In this document: one piece after another, positions 25,031 to 32,256 of the stretch
Position numbering within the stretch: the stretch's first letter is position 1
Layout of the letters: every line of letters starts with the position of its first letter
Origin: Flavobacterium sp.
GTDB lineage: Bacteria; Bacteroidota; Bacteroidia; Flavobacteriales; Flavobacteriaceae
Length of the DNA stretch: 32,256 nucleotides
Direction: 5' to 3'
Assembly (NCBI RefSeq): GCF_030146175.1
Contig: NZ_JASLCE010000002.1
Span: 1-32,256 of the forward strand
Made by a program: the position numbers and the translations under genes
The notes under the pieces: model-generated
Database searches by the model: none
Told to the model about the DNA's origin: nothing
Seen by the model: the letters and a program-made list of their open reading frames with translations, nothing else

Positions 25031-27616
25031 TTATAGAGGATTGTTTAGTGCTTTTTCAATTCGATTGATTAAATCCGAATAGTGATTTCGGGTTTCCTGA
25101 TTTCCGGTGTTTTTCTTTAGTTTTAAAAGTTGCAATACCTTGTTCAATTCTCCTTTCTTTTCAGAGGTTACTTCGGTAACTCTTTTTAGTGAGGACTGAT
25201 TAATGTTTCGAATCATCTGGTCTTCATGAACATGGTTGCAAAGCGTCGGTATGTTCAGCGTTTTGGTAAACATTAATTTTTTCGCATCTGTTTTCTCAAA
25301 TAATTTATTGGTCGAAACGATCAATACATCTACATAATTTTTTTGTGTCATTCGTTCCAAAATTGACAACGATTTGTTCTGAATTGTACCACTGAATACC
25401 TGTTGATGAACACGTTTAAAAAGATCACTAACGGTAAACAATTTGTCTTTTGCGCCATTTCGCTGGTAAAGCTCATTTTCGATCATGCGAAGTAAACGGT
25501 CGTCACTAAACAGATCGTATAAAATTCCGTACTGTAATTCTCTTGAAAGGGTATAAGGTGTATATTCAAACGGCCCTAGCGGAGAATCTTTTAACGGATT
25601 GGTCTTGTCAAGGATCGGATTAAAAAACAACCATTGCGGAATTGTAATCACATTTCGAAGCAAATAATCGGTTGCTTTGCGTTGCATCGTAGCCGGAACC
25701 GGAACATAACTGGATTTGTGATCACCGTGAACGGTTGTATTCAGGTATATCCCTCCAATGTTGTTTAAAACATGACGGTTGTATAATTGCCATTGACCGA
25801 TCGTTCCGATATACAGTTTACCCGTTTCATAATAGGAAGCATCTTTTTCATAGGTCCACGTTAAAATGTTGTCTACAACGCGTTTCAGGTTTTTCAATCC
25901 ATACTCGCTCGCTTTAACAGCATCGTTTCCTAAATCTTCCGACTGTGATCGCGGATCGATGATCGCACCGCCATCCTGTTGTTCTCCATAGAAATACATC
26001 GGATCGTTCTGATGTTTACTGATCAAAGTACTTAGCTTTGTCTTTTCATCCGATTCATTCGGATACCAACGATACCCCCATTCGATTGCATATTTGTCGT
26101 ATTCTCCAATTTTCGGAGTGATCGCCGTTACGCCGTCTTCCGGTTGTGCCACGTAGTTGTAACGGGCATAATCCATGATCGACGGAGCGGTTCCTCCCAT
26201 TTTTTCAGTAAAGACTTTCGAACGCAATGAATCCACTTCAAAGGCAAACGAAGCACCCATGTTATGTTTTAAACCAAACGTGTGTCCCACTTCGTGCGAG
26301 GATACAAAACGAATCGCTTCTCCCATATGAGAATCGCTGAATTTGTTTCCTCGGGCTTTCGGATCGATTGGACCCGTCTGAATTCGCATCCAGCTGTGCA
26401 ATGAGGTCATTACATTGTGCCACCAGATAATGTCGGCTTCGATGATCTCACCACTTCTCGGATCCACAACCGATGGTCCCATGGCATTTGCTTTTGGGGA
26501 TGCCGCATACGTGATAACGGAATAACGAACGTCATCAATGTCAAAATCCGTATCGCTTTCCGTTGGTTCTTTGGCGATTACGGCATTTTTAAATCCGGCT
26601 CTCTCAAAAGCGGCCTGCCAGTCGTGGACACCGTCTATAATATATTGACGCCACTGTTTTGGAGTGGACGGATCGATATAGTATACAATCGGTTTTTTAG
26701 GTTCTACTAACTCACCTTTTAAATAACGCGCTTCATCTTCTTTTTTCGGCTCCAATCTCCATCGCGTAATTAATTCTTTCTCAACCATCGCATGCTGGTT
26801 GTCATTAAAATACCAGTGTTTTTCGGTAAAGTACCCGATTCGCTTATCCAAAAAACGGGGCTTCATCGGGACTTTATCCAACAAAACAATATTGCTAGTT
26901 ACCCCTAAAGTTACGGATAAAGCTGGTCCGCCTTCACTTACAGAGGTTGTTAATTGCGATTTTACAACAATATTACCGGGAAAGGTTTTAACCGTTTCGA
27001 TATACGACAGATCCGATTTTACCGATCCGCCAAATCCGATGTTACTCAATACATCGTTAAAACTTTTTTGTTTTCCGTCGAATACTTTGTTTACTTTGAT
27101 CACTACCGAGGTCGAATCACTGTTTTTGGTTTCGATATCAAAAACTTCAATGATCGATTCGGAAAAGTTATCCTTTACCGATGCTGTAATGGCATCAGTT
27201 TCCGGAGAGGAAACTTTTGGAAGTGACGATTTTACCCATACCTTTTTGGCAACGGGATCTTTATAGAATGAAATTACTTTGTTTTCGTAATTCATTCCTT
27301 TGTTTAATCCGGCTTCATTGACCTGCATCGGAACCTGTGACAATTTATTTACAACGAGGAATTCCCGTCCCATTAAAGTGTCGGGGATTTCAAAATAAAT
27401 GTCGGTTTTAACCTGAATGACATTAAAAAGTCCTTTTTTAAGAGAACCTTTTTTAATCAATTCGGCATAACCTTTGGTTTTTGCAATGGTGTCTTTAGTA
27501 GTTTCTGTTTTTGTTTCTTTTTGTTTCTTTTTCTGGGAAAATGCAGTAACATTACTCAATAAAAACAACAATACCAATACATACTTTGTACTTGATATGA
27601 GTGTCTTTTTTTTCAT
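25031..27616 (-). CDS. Secreted zinc-dependent metalloprotease (DUF5117/DUF5118 family)
   Basis: This exported protease has 861 residues. A signal peptide (about 1-27) precedes a Lys/Thr-rich segment, then a DUF5118-like N-terminal part (about 45-95) and a DUF5117-like domain (about 100-285). The catalytic domain contains HEVGHTFGLKH at 441-451, the HExxHxxGxxH zinc site (His441, Glu442, His445, His451), and a Met-turn SIMDYARYNY about 30 residues later. This is the metzincin layout. The C-terminal 350 residues are mostly helical. Substrates are unknown. It is the first gene of the operon with SusC and SusD, downstream of a gap with LytTR-like repeats, so it probably makes the peptides the pair imports. 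The ending is Lys-rich. Confidence 0.92.
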   Translation of the reverse strand: MKKKTLISSTKYVLVLLFLLSNVTAFSQKKKQKETKTETTKDTIAKTKGYAELIKKGSLKKGLFNVIQVKTDIYFEIPDTLMGREFLVVNKLSQVPMQVNEAGLNKGMNYENKVISFYKDPVAKKVWVKSSLPKVSSPETDAITASVKDNFSESIIEVFDIETKNSDSTSVVIKVNKVFDGKQKSFNDVLSNIGFGGSVKSDLSYIETVKTFPGNIVVKSQLTTSVSEGGPALSVTLGVTSNIVLLDKVPMKPRFLDKRIGYFTEKHWYFNDNQHAMVEKELITRWRLEPKKEDEARYLKGELVEPKKPIVYYIDPSTPKQWRQYIIDGVHDWQAAFERAGFKNAVIAKEPTESDTDFDIDDVRYSVITYAASPKANAMGPSVVDPRSGEIIEADIIWWHNVMTSLHSWMRIQTGPIDPKARGNKFSDSHMGEAIRFVSSHEVGHTFGLKHNMGASFAFEVDSLRSKVFTEKMGGTAPSIMDYARYNYVAQPEDGVTAITPKIGEYDKYAIEWGYRWYPNESDEKTKLSTLISKHQNDPMYFYGEQQDGGAIIDPRSQSEDLGNDAVKASEYGLKNLKRVVDNILTWTYEKDASYYETGKLYIGTIGQWQLYNRHVLNNIGGIYLNTTVHGDHKSSYVPVPATMQRKATDYLLRNVITIPQWLFFNPILDKTNPLKDSPLGPFEYTPYTLSRELQYGILYDLFSDDRLLRMIENELYQRNGAKDKLFTVSDLFKRVHQQVFSGTIQNKSLSILERMTQKNYVDVLIVSTNKLFEKTDAKKLMFTKTLNIPTLCNHVHEDQMIRNINQSSLKRVTEVTSEKKGELNKVLQLLKLKKNTGNQETRNHYSDLINRIEKALNNPL

Positions 27617-27647
27617 TTATGTTAAGTTTTGGTTAAATAATTGTCTC

Positions 27648-27683
27648 GAAATTTAGAAGTTCCTGAGACGATATAAAAGCAAA
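27648..27683 (-). promoter_or_regulatory. Candidate promoter of the protease-SusC-SusD operon
   Basis: On the minus strand TTTG (27683 to 27680) and TAAATTTC (27655 to 27648) approximate TTTG-N-TAnnTTTG. The spacer is 24 bases, rather long, and the last base departs from consensus. A start point near 27642 would leave a leader of about 25 bases. Confidence 0.4.
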
Positions 27684-27685
27684 AC

Positions 27686-27716
27686 GGAGTGAGTGGCTCT
27701 AATTTGGGAGTGAATG
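27686..27716. promoter_or_regulatory. Candidate LytTR operator (two direct repeats, 21-bp period)
   Basis: GGAGTGAGTG (27686-27695) and GGAGTGAATG (27707-27716) are direct repeats, identical in 9 of 10 bases, starting exactly 21 bp apart. That is two helical turns, the arrangement used by LytTR regulators. They abut the candidate -33 element of the protease operon, a normal activator position. No other pair was found near the kinase or regulator genes. Confidence 0.5.
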
Positions 27717-27724
27717 ACTTTTTT

Positions 27725-29284
27725 CTAGTCAATTAAAGGTAGGATACAGATGAATTCTCCATTTTCTTCAAAGGTTTTGAAGTCTTTTTTAGAATAGTAA
27801 TTATATATACTTTGTAAGTATTTTAAGCCAAAATTATTACTTTGTTCGGTACTGGTCTTTTTTTGTAAATTATTGATAATAAATACAGCGTCTTTTTTAA
27901 CAATAATGCGGGATTTTAAAGGCGATTCTATGGTGGCCAAATTGTGCTTAATCACATTTTCAATGCAGATTTGTAACGATAAATACGGAATGTTTTTGAT
28001 CAGACCCGAATCGTCATCAATTTCAATCGAAAATTGTAGCTCCTGATTAAAACGGGTCATCTGTAAAAAGATGTATTGTTCGATAAAAGAAAGTTCATCG
28101 CTCAACGGGACAATATTTTCCTGTGGCGGGTCAATCAGATAACGGTATATTTTCGATAGGTTTAAAGTGAATTTTTTAGCCTTTGGCGCGTCAACGTCAA
28201 TTAGCATATATAAGGAGTTGAGCGTGTTGAAAAGAAAATGCGGATTGATTTGCTCCTTGAGTTGTTGTAACTGGATCAATGCATTTTCTTTATGAACCTT
28301 TTCGTTTTCCAGTAAAAGATTGTTTTTGTCGGAAACCAAGGCTTCTTTTTCCAGATATTCTTTTCGGTTGGCACGATTAAAAAGATAAAAAATAAAAACC
28401 AGAATAAACGTGGTGATCAAATATATAGCCGAGGCATGTTGTTTTACTTTATTCACATTTTCATCGGCGATCATTTTCGGAAAGTTGATACATACATACC
28501 AGTTGATACCTTCCAGCTTTAATGGTTTTACAAACCGAATTACATCCAGTTGCAGGTATTCCGACAAAGCTACGGTTTCATTAAATCCGGATTTGTTCGT
28601 AATAAGTGTATCGGAAGGATTCAGACTGGTAAAATCAAAAATGTTTTTACCGTTTTTCTCCGCTTCCGGGTGAAAAATACAGGTTCCGTTTTGGTCGAAA
28701 ACAAACGCATAGTTTGGCGCATTTCCGTCGATTAATGCAAAATAGTCGTGTAGTTTTTTTAAATCAATATCATAACCATAACGAATGGTCGTGGCGTCGT
28801 CTTTTTTAATTTTAAAATAGTTGCGCCATATCAAGGTATCGCCCTGTTTTAATAGTATACTGGAGTTTTCGTCTTTATCGGAAGGGTCAACCAAAAGATT
28901 CAGGTGTTTTTGGAAAGAACCTTTTTCGGTGTCGTTGGTGTAAATCGTACCGTTGTTAATCTGAAACCAATTGCACAATATAACCGGGTTGCTCAGCTGA
29001 ATCGCATTGAGTACCGTAAGGTTGTTAATTATATTTTGATCATTACTTATTTTAAGGACTTCCTGTACGTTTTTCTTTTGTTCCAGCAAGCGACCGAATT
29101 CCTGTTGAAGGACTTCGTATTTTTTTAGGAAACTACGCTGGGCAATTTCCTCATTGGATTTTTCGGTGATTTGAGTAATCAGATTGCTTAAAATAAAAAC
29201 AGCCACTGTCGTAATTACGATCACAATAAGCGATGTAATTAAGAAAGTACGTCGGGAAATGGTATTTTTAATCGGGAATTTCAA
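27725..29284 (-). CDS. Cache-type LytS-like sensor histidine kinase
   Basis: This membrane sensor kinase has 519 residues. Two membrane helices (about 13-35 and 283-302) flank a periplasmic region of some 245 residues with Cache-like features (YAFVFDQNGTCIFHP near 192-206). A coiled linker follows, then the His_kinase domain with QINPHFLFNTLNSLY (phospho-acceptor His349) and an N-box IENVIKHN at 441-448. This is the LytS/YehU type, which pairs with LytTR regulators. The start is a TTG at 29284; no ATG lies near the N terminus and a stop at 29297-29299 closes the frame upstream. It begins 12 bases after the NamZ-like gene and precedes the protease operon by 108 bases. The likely partner is the LytTR regulator at 19511-20275. 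Confidence 0.9.
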   Translation of the reverse strand: MKFPIKNTISRRTFLITSLIVIVITTVAVFILSNLITQITEKSNEEIAQRSFLKKYEVLQQEFGRLLEQKKNVQEVLKISNDQNIINNLTVLNAIQLSNPVILCNWFQINNGTIYTNDTEKGSFQKHLNLLVDPSDKDENSSILLKQGDTLIWRNYFKIKKDDATTIRYGYDIDLKKLHDYFALIDGNAPNYAFVFDQNGTCIFHPEAEKNGKNIFDFTSLNPSDTLITNKSGFNETVALSEYLQLDVIRFVKPLKLEGINWYVCINFPKMIADENVNKVKQHASAIYLITTFILVFIFYLFNRANRKEYLEKEALVSDKNNLLLENEKVHKENALIQLQQLKEQINPHFLFNTLNSLYMLIDVDAPKAKKFTLNLSKIYRYLIDPPQENIVPLSDELSFIEQYIFLQMTRFNQELQFSIEIDDDSGLIKNIPYLSLQICIENVIKHNLATIESPLKSRIIVKKDAVFIINNLQKKTSTEQSNNFGLKYLQSIYNYYSKKDFKTFEENGEFICILPLID

Positions 29285-29296
29285 GCAACTGAAAAA

Positions 29297-30553
29297 TTAG
29301 TCTTCATATATAAGGTAGGCGGTGCGCATTTTTTTAAAGGAATTCAGACCTTTTTCCCAGGACTTCCGAATGGCTGTTTCGGCCAATCCGGATTCGATTT
29401 GCTGTTGTAATTTCTGCGTTCCGGCTAGTTTGGAAAAGAAGCTGTTAAAGAATACTTTTTTATCGGAAGTCTCGCCATAGGCTTTGATCAGCCATTTTAG
29501 TTGGAGATTGGTCACTTTTGGAACGCCCGACAGGTCTTCACCGTAGCACACTTTGCCATTGTGAACCGGATCTTTGGCGCCTACATTGGGTCCAGGTGTA
29601 AAACTAAAATCGGATTTCGGTAGAAATGGAGAACCGTAAATCTGAAATTGTTTATCAGTGCCACGTCCCATACTCACATTGGTGCCTTCAAACAAACAAA
29701 GGCTTGCATATAGGTTGATGGATTGATCATTAGGAAGGTTGGGCGAAGGCTTTACCGGTAAACTATACGGCATAGTCCGTTTATAGTTCGTACAGGCGAT
29801 AACTTCCAACGGACATTGCACTCCGTTTTTTAGCCATTTTTCGCCATTGATCATTCGTGCATATTCCCCAATAGTCATCCCGTGTAAAACCGGAATCGGA
29901 TGCATGCCCACAAAGCTGGTAAATTCTTTTTCCAATATCGGACCATCAATAATACTACCGTTCGGGTTCGGTCGATCCAGGACAATTAAAGGAATGTTTT
30001 CTTCGGCACAGGCTTCCATCACATAATGTAAGGAGGAGATATAGGTGTAAAATCGAGCCCCTACATCTTGCAGGTCAAAAACCATGACGTCAATTTGCTT
30101 TAATTGTTCCGGTTTTGGCTTTTTATTGTTACCATATAAGGAGATGATCGGCAAACCGGTTTGTGTGTCTTTTCCGTCTTTGATCAATTCTCCTGCATCG
30201 GCGGTTCCGCGGAAACCGTGTTCCGGCGCAAATATTTTTACAACATCCAATTTGTTTTTCAGTAGAAAGTCAACCAGATGAAGGGACTTACTTAACTTTT
30301 GTTTGTCGCCGTCGTAGTTGACAATACTGGTCGGATTGGTTACAATGCCAATTTTCTTGCCGTTAAGAAGCGACTGATATTTCTCAAAATTATCGGCTCC
30401 GGTAAGAATCGGTTCCTTTGGTCGATTGGCAGTTGTAGCCTCGTTTGTCGGATTGGTTTTCGGGTCTTTGTGCTTAATCGCAGAATTTCCGCAGGATACT
30501 ATCGCTAAAACCAAGAATAAAACTGTATTTTTGAAAACGGAATTTGATACCAT
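29297..30553 (-). CDS. Exo-beta-N-acetylmuramidase NamZ-type lipoprotein (DUF1343)
   Basis: This DUF1343 protein has 418 residues. Characterised relatives (NamZ) remove N-acetylmuramic acid from the non-reducing end of peptidoglycan fragments. A lipoprotein signal ends in AIVSC (Cys21). A Thr/Asn/Pro-rich linker precedes the catalytic domain from about residue 50. Typical motifs are GKKIGIVTNPTSI (65-77), KIFAPEHGFRG (106-116), MVFDLQDVGARFYTYISS (157-174) and LDRPNPNG (192-199). It fits a role in cell-wall recycling at the periplasmic face. It is the first gene of a minus-strand pair with the sensor kinase (12-base gap). Its start codon lies only 5 bases from that of the divergent permease, so its promoter must be inside that gene. 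Confidence 0.92.
   Translation of the reverse strand: MVSNSVFKNTVLFLVLAIVSCGNSAIKHKDPKTNPTNEATTANRPKEPILTGADNFEKYQSLLNGKKIGIVTNPTSIVNYDGDKQKLSKSLHLVDFLLKNKLDVVKIFAPEHGFRGTADAGELIKDGKDTQTGLPIISLYGNNKKPKPEQLKQIDVMVFDLQDVGARFYTYISSLHYVMEACAEENIPLIVLDRPNPNGSIIDGPILEKEFTSFVGMHPIPVLHGMTIGEYARMINGEKWLKNGVQCPLEVIACTNYKRTMPYSLPVKPSPNLPNDQSINLYASLCLFEGTNVSMGRGTDKQFQIYGSPFLPKSDFSFTPGPNVGAKDPVHNGKVCYGEDLSGVPKVTNLQLKWLIKAYGETSDKKVFFNSFFSKLAGTQKLQQQIESGLAETAIRKSWEKGLNSFKKMRTAYLIYED
30526..30533 (+). promoter_or_regulatory. Promoter -7 element of the FtsX/LolC-like gene
   Basis: TATTTTTG is an exact TAnnTTTG match, 25 bases before the TTG start, and lies within the opposite-strand start of the NamZ-like gene. 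A -33 element is not obvious. Confidence 0.5.
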
Positions 30554-30558
30554 AAGTT

Positions 30559-31794
30559 TTGAGATTAGAATATTTTATAGCAAAACGCCTAATTACTACT
30601 AAAAACTATAAAAGTAGTATATCTGCACCAATAATAAAAATTGCAATTGCGGCTATTGCCATCGGAATCATTATGATGATTGTTTCCGTGGCGACCGGCG
30701 TTGGATTGCAGCAAAAAATACGCCAGAAAATCGCAGCTTTTAACGGGCATGTGATTATAACCAACTACGATGACAATCAGTCGGAGGTTAGCGTGGAACC
30801 TATTTCGATTCATCAGCCGTTTTATCCGAAGTTTAAAAATATCGACGGAATCAGTCATGTACAGGCTACGGCATCCAAAGCGGGTATTATCCGCACGGAG
30901 ACTGCTTTCGAAGGAATTGTGTTTAAAGGTGTCGGTAAAGATTTTCGATGGAATGACCTTAAGGAGTATATCATTGCGGGACGGATTCCGAATTTAAAAG
31001 CAGCACTTAATAATGAGGTGATCATTTCAAAATACCTGGCGGATCGTTTGCAATTAAAGTTGGGTGATAAGTTCAATACCTTTTTTATGAAAGAGGAAGG
31101 TAATAAACTACCCAACCTGCGCCGTTTCGAAATTGTCGGGATTTACAACTCCGGATTTCAGGAATTTGATGCGTCCTATATATTAGGTGATATCCGACAT
31201 GTTCAGCGTATCAATAAATGGAGTAAAGATGAAGTGGGCGAGTTTGAAGTTTTTATTGATGATTTTTCGAAGATAAAAGAAAAGGGTGAGGCGATTTATG
31301 CCGAAATTCCGCCTACCTATAATAGTATAACGATTCAGGAGAAATACTATAATATATTTGAATGGTTGAAATTGTTCGACTTTAATATAGTAGTGATACT
31401 AATTGTGATGGTGGTTGTAGCGACAATTAATATGGTGGTAGCTTTATTGGTGCTTATTTTGGAGCGTACACAAATGATCGGAATTCTAAAATCGATTGGC
31501 GCCGATAACTGGATGATTCGAAAAATATTTTTATACAATGCACTATACCTTATTATAAGAGGACTGCTTTGGGGGAATGGAATCGGAATTGGATTGTTGT
31601 TGGTTCAGAAATATTTTGGCATTGTAAAACTAAACCCGGAGAATTATTATGTTACCGAAGCGCCGGTAGTAATAGAGGTACTTCCGATTTTGCTATTAAA
31701 CCTAGGGACGATAGTCGTTTGTTTACTTGTTTTGCTGATACCGTCCTATATTATTACCAAGATTTCGCCGGTTAAAGCGATTCGTTTCGATTAA
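30559..31794 (+). CDS. FtsX/LolC-like ABC permease
   Basis: This is an FtsX-family permease of 411 residues with the classic topology. One N-terminal helix (about 24-45) is followed by a large periplasmic domain (about 46-270), then three helices near 272-298, 322-345 and 373-398. The N terminus MRLEYFIAKRLITTKNYKSSISAPIIKIAI and the LKSIGADNWMIRKIFLYNALYLIIRG block near residue 310 are typical of Bacteroidota LolC/E-like subunits of lipoprotein release systems. The start is a TTG at 30559; the next in-frame Met codons lie inside the first membrane helix, so the TTG is needed. No ATPase gene is adjacent. It is followed by a strong terminator and is probably monocistronic. Confidence 0.9.
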   Translation: MRLEYFIAKRLITTKNYKSSISAPIIKIAIAAIAIGIIMMIVSVATGVGLQQKIRQKIAAFNGHVIITNYDDNQSEVSVEPISIHQPFYPKFKNIDGISHVQATASKAGIIRTETAFEGIVFKGVGKDFRWNDLKEYIIAGRIPNLKAALNNEVIISKYLADRLQLKLGDKFNTFFMKEEGNKLPNLRRFEIVGIYNSGFQEFDASYILGDIRHVQRINKWSKDEVGEFEVFIDDFSKIKEKGEAIYAEIPPTYNSITIQEKYYNIFEWLKLFDFNIVVILIVMVVVATINMVVALLVLILERTQMIGILKSIGADNWMIRKIFLYNALYLIIRGLLWGNGIGIGLLLVQKYFGIVKLNPENYYVTEAPVVIEVLPILLLNLGTIVVCLLVLLIPSYIITKISPVKAIRFD

Positions 31795-31821
31795 AAAAGG
31801 AAATAATAGAATATATCTTAT

Positions 31822-31862
31822 ACGCCCGATAGGTTTTGAAAAGCTATCGGGCGTTGTTTTTT
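31822..31862 (+). terminator. Terminator after the FtsX/LolC-like gene
   Basis: An 11-bp stem ACGCCCGATAG / CTATCGGGCGT with an 11-base loop is followed by TTGTTTTTT. Confidence 0.88.
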
Positions 31863-31908
31863 CGGAAAACGCACCTATATATAAGTAGTGCTTTTGCTAA
31901 TTTGTGAT

Positions 31909-31939
31909 GACCTGACAGGTTTTTGCAACCTGTCAGGTC
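31909..31939. repeat. CCTGACAGG palindromic repeat, copy 2
   Basis: The arms GACCTGACAGGTT (31909-31921) and AACCTGTCAGGTC (31927-31939) form a 13-bp stem around a TTTGC loop. The 12-bp core of each arm is identical to that of the copy at 7930-7962, while the loop and outer flanks differ. Confidence 0.85.
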
Positions 31940-31964
31940 TTGCTTTTGCGTAATAAAAAAGGCA

Positions 31965-31992
31965 AAAACCCCAGTAAAACCCCAGTAAAACC
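31965..31992. repeat. 11-bp tandem repeat (AAAACCCCAGT)
   Basis: Two perfect units (31965-31975 and 31976-31986) are followed by a partial third (AAAACC). The period of 11 bp is close to one helical turn. It lies about 105 bp upstream of the first tandem promoter. Confidence 0.7.
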
Positions 31993-32096
31993 GCGTAATC
32001 ACGCCAAAGGCGCCAAATAAAGCTAAAAAAACTGGTATTGTTAAGTCTTTGTAATGAGAGTATTAAGAAAAAGATTTAAAAAAAGGTTGTAGAAAG

Positions 32097-32127
32097 TTTG
32101 TGAAACCGGAAAAAGGTTCTAGTTTTG
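32097..32127 (+). promoter_or_regulatory. Strong Bacteroidota promoter, first of a tandem pair
   Basis: TTTG at 32097-32100, a 19-base spacer and TAGTTTTG at 32120-32127 match TTTG-N19-TAnnTTTG. The element is followed by CAGCCGC. Confidence 0.75.
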
Positions 32128-32207
32128 CAGCCGCAATAAGGGAGTTCATTGAGAGTAAAGTACAGCAGATTGGGATTGACTAAGGTTAGAAAAAAAGTCA
32201 AAAAAGA

Positions 32208-32239
32208 TTTGCGAGAAATAAAAAAGTGATTTACCTTTG
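32208..32239 (+). promoter_or_regulatory. Strong Bacteroidota promoter, second of a tandem pair
   Basis: TTTG at 32208-32211, a 20-base spacer and TACCTTTG at 32232-32239 match the consensus. It is followed by CCACCCGC, resembling the sequence after the first. The tandem layout and the absence of a start codon fit the leader of an rRNA or tRNA operon beyond the window. Confidence 0.75.
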
Positions 32240-32256
32240 CCACCCGCAAAACAGGG

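Larger units (their letters stand above)
31795..32256. other. 462-bp non-coding end of window
   Basis: No open frame here looks real. The stretch holds a terminator, a second CCTGACAGG palindrome, a short tandem repeat and two tandem promoters pointing right. Confidence 0.7.

Noticed and set aside
27643..27669. Inverted GTCTC/GAGAC pair before the protease gene
   Set aside because: The five-base arms are 17 bases apart and overlap the candidate promoter; too weak to call an operator.
31795..32256. tRNA, riboswitch or CRISPR in the right-hand non-coding region
   Set aside because: No cloverleaf, no known aptamer pattern and no regularly spaced repeats beyond the 11-bp tandem units.

Overview
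The window looks like chromosomal sequence from a Flavobacteriaceae bacterium, most likely Flavobacterium or a close relative. The signs are a SusC/SusD pair, an ExbB-ExbD-ExbD-TonB operon of the Bacteroidota type, bacterial kynurenine-pathway genes, LytTR/LytS-type signalling, several Bacteroidota-type promoters (TAnnTTTG at about -7) and AT-rich leaders without Shine-Dalgarno sequences. Nothing looks like a phage, plasmid, insertion sequence, CRISPR array or integrated island. Most of it is ordinary core or lineage-typical sequence, densely packed, with many simple hairpin terminators.

Layout. (1) 1-2790: a MazG-like pyrophosphohydrolase, aroA (shikimate pathway) and queA (queuosine). (2) 2800-3533, minus strand: a SIMPL-domain protein. 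(3) 3600-7920: kynU, an arginase-fold hydrolase, a newly noted 52-residue membrane protein on the minus strand, and kmo. Two genes of the Trp-to-quinolinate pathway thus flank a ureohydrolase-family enzyme. (4) 7930-10228, minus strand: an apparent operon of a HerA-like DUF853 ATPase, a DUF486 membrane protein and a cupin. (5) 10500-16560: a TonB energy-transduction cluster (exbB, two exbD, tonB, a small membrane protein), then an orphan PstS-like lipoprotein and a TPR protein. (6) 16640-19492: queE, a DUF2059 secreted protein, a methyltransferase (minus), a YkgJ-type Cys-cluster protein and a PH-domain membrane protein. (7) 19511-30553, all minus strand: in transcription order a NamZ-type muramidase lipoprotein (DUF1343), a Cache-LytS sensor kinase, a secreted zinc metalloprotease, SusC, SusD, a terminator, then a LytTR response regulator. 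(8) 30559-31794: an FtsX/LolC-like permease. (9) 31795-32256: non-coding, ending in two tandem near-consensus promoters of the kind found before rRNA or tRNA operons.

How they may work together. Region 7 is the most interesting. A sensor kinase and a LytTR regulator bracket a metalloprotease-SusC-SusD unit. The only intergenic gap before that unit carries two 10-bp direct repeats exactly 21 bp apart, the geometry LytTR proteins recognise. I infer a locally regulated system for secreted proteolysis and outer-membrane uptake of the products, perhaps tied to cell-wall turnover through the muramidase. The TonB cluster in region 5 would energise SusC-type transporters in general.

Limits: functions come from reading motifs and remembered family features, without database searches. 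Transmembrane and domain boundaries are approximate. I see no clearly unprecedented biological system; the regulated protease/SusCD locus and the ureohydrolase in the kynurenine neighbourhood are the best leads.
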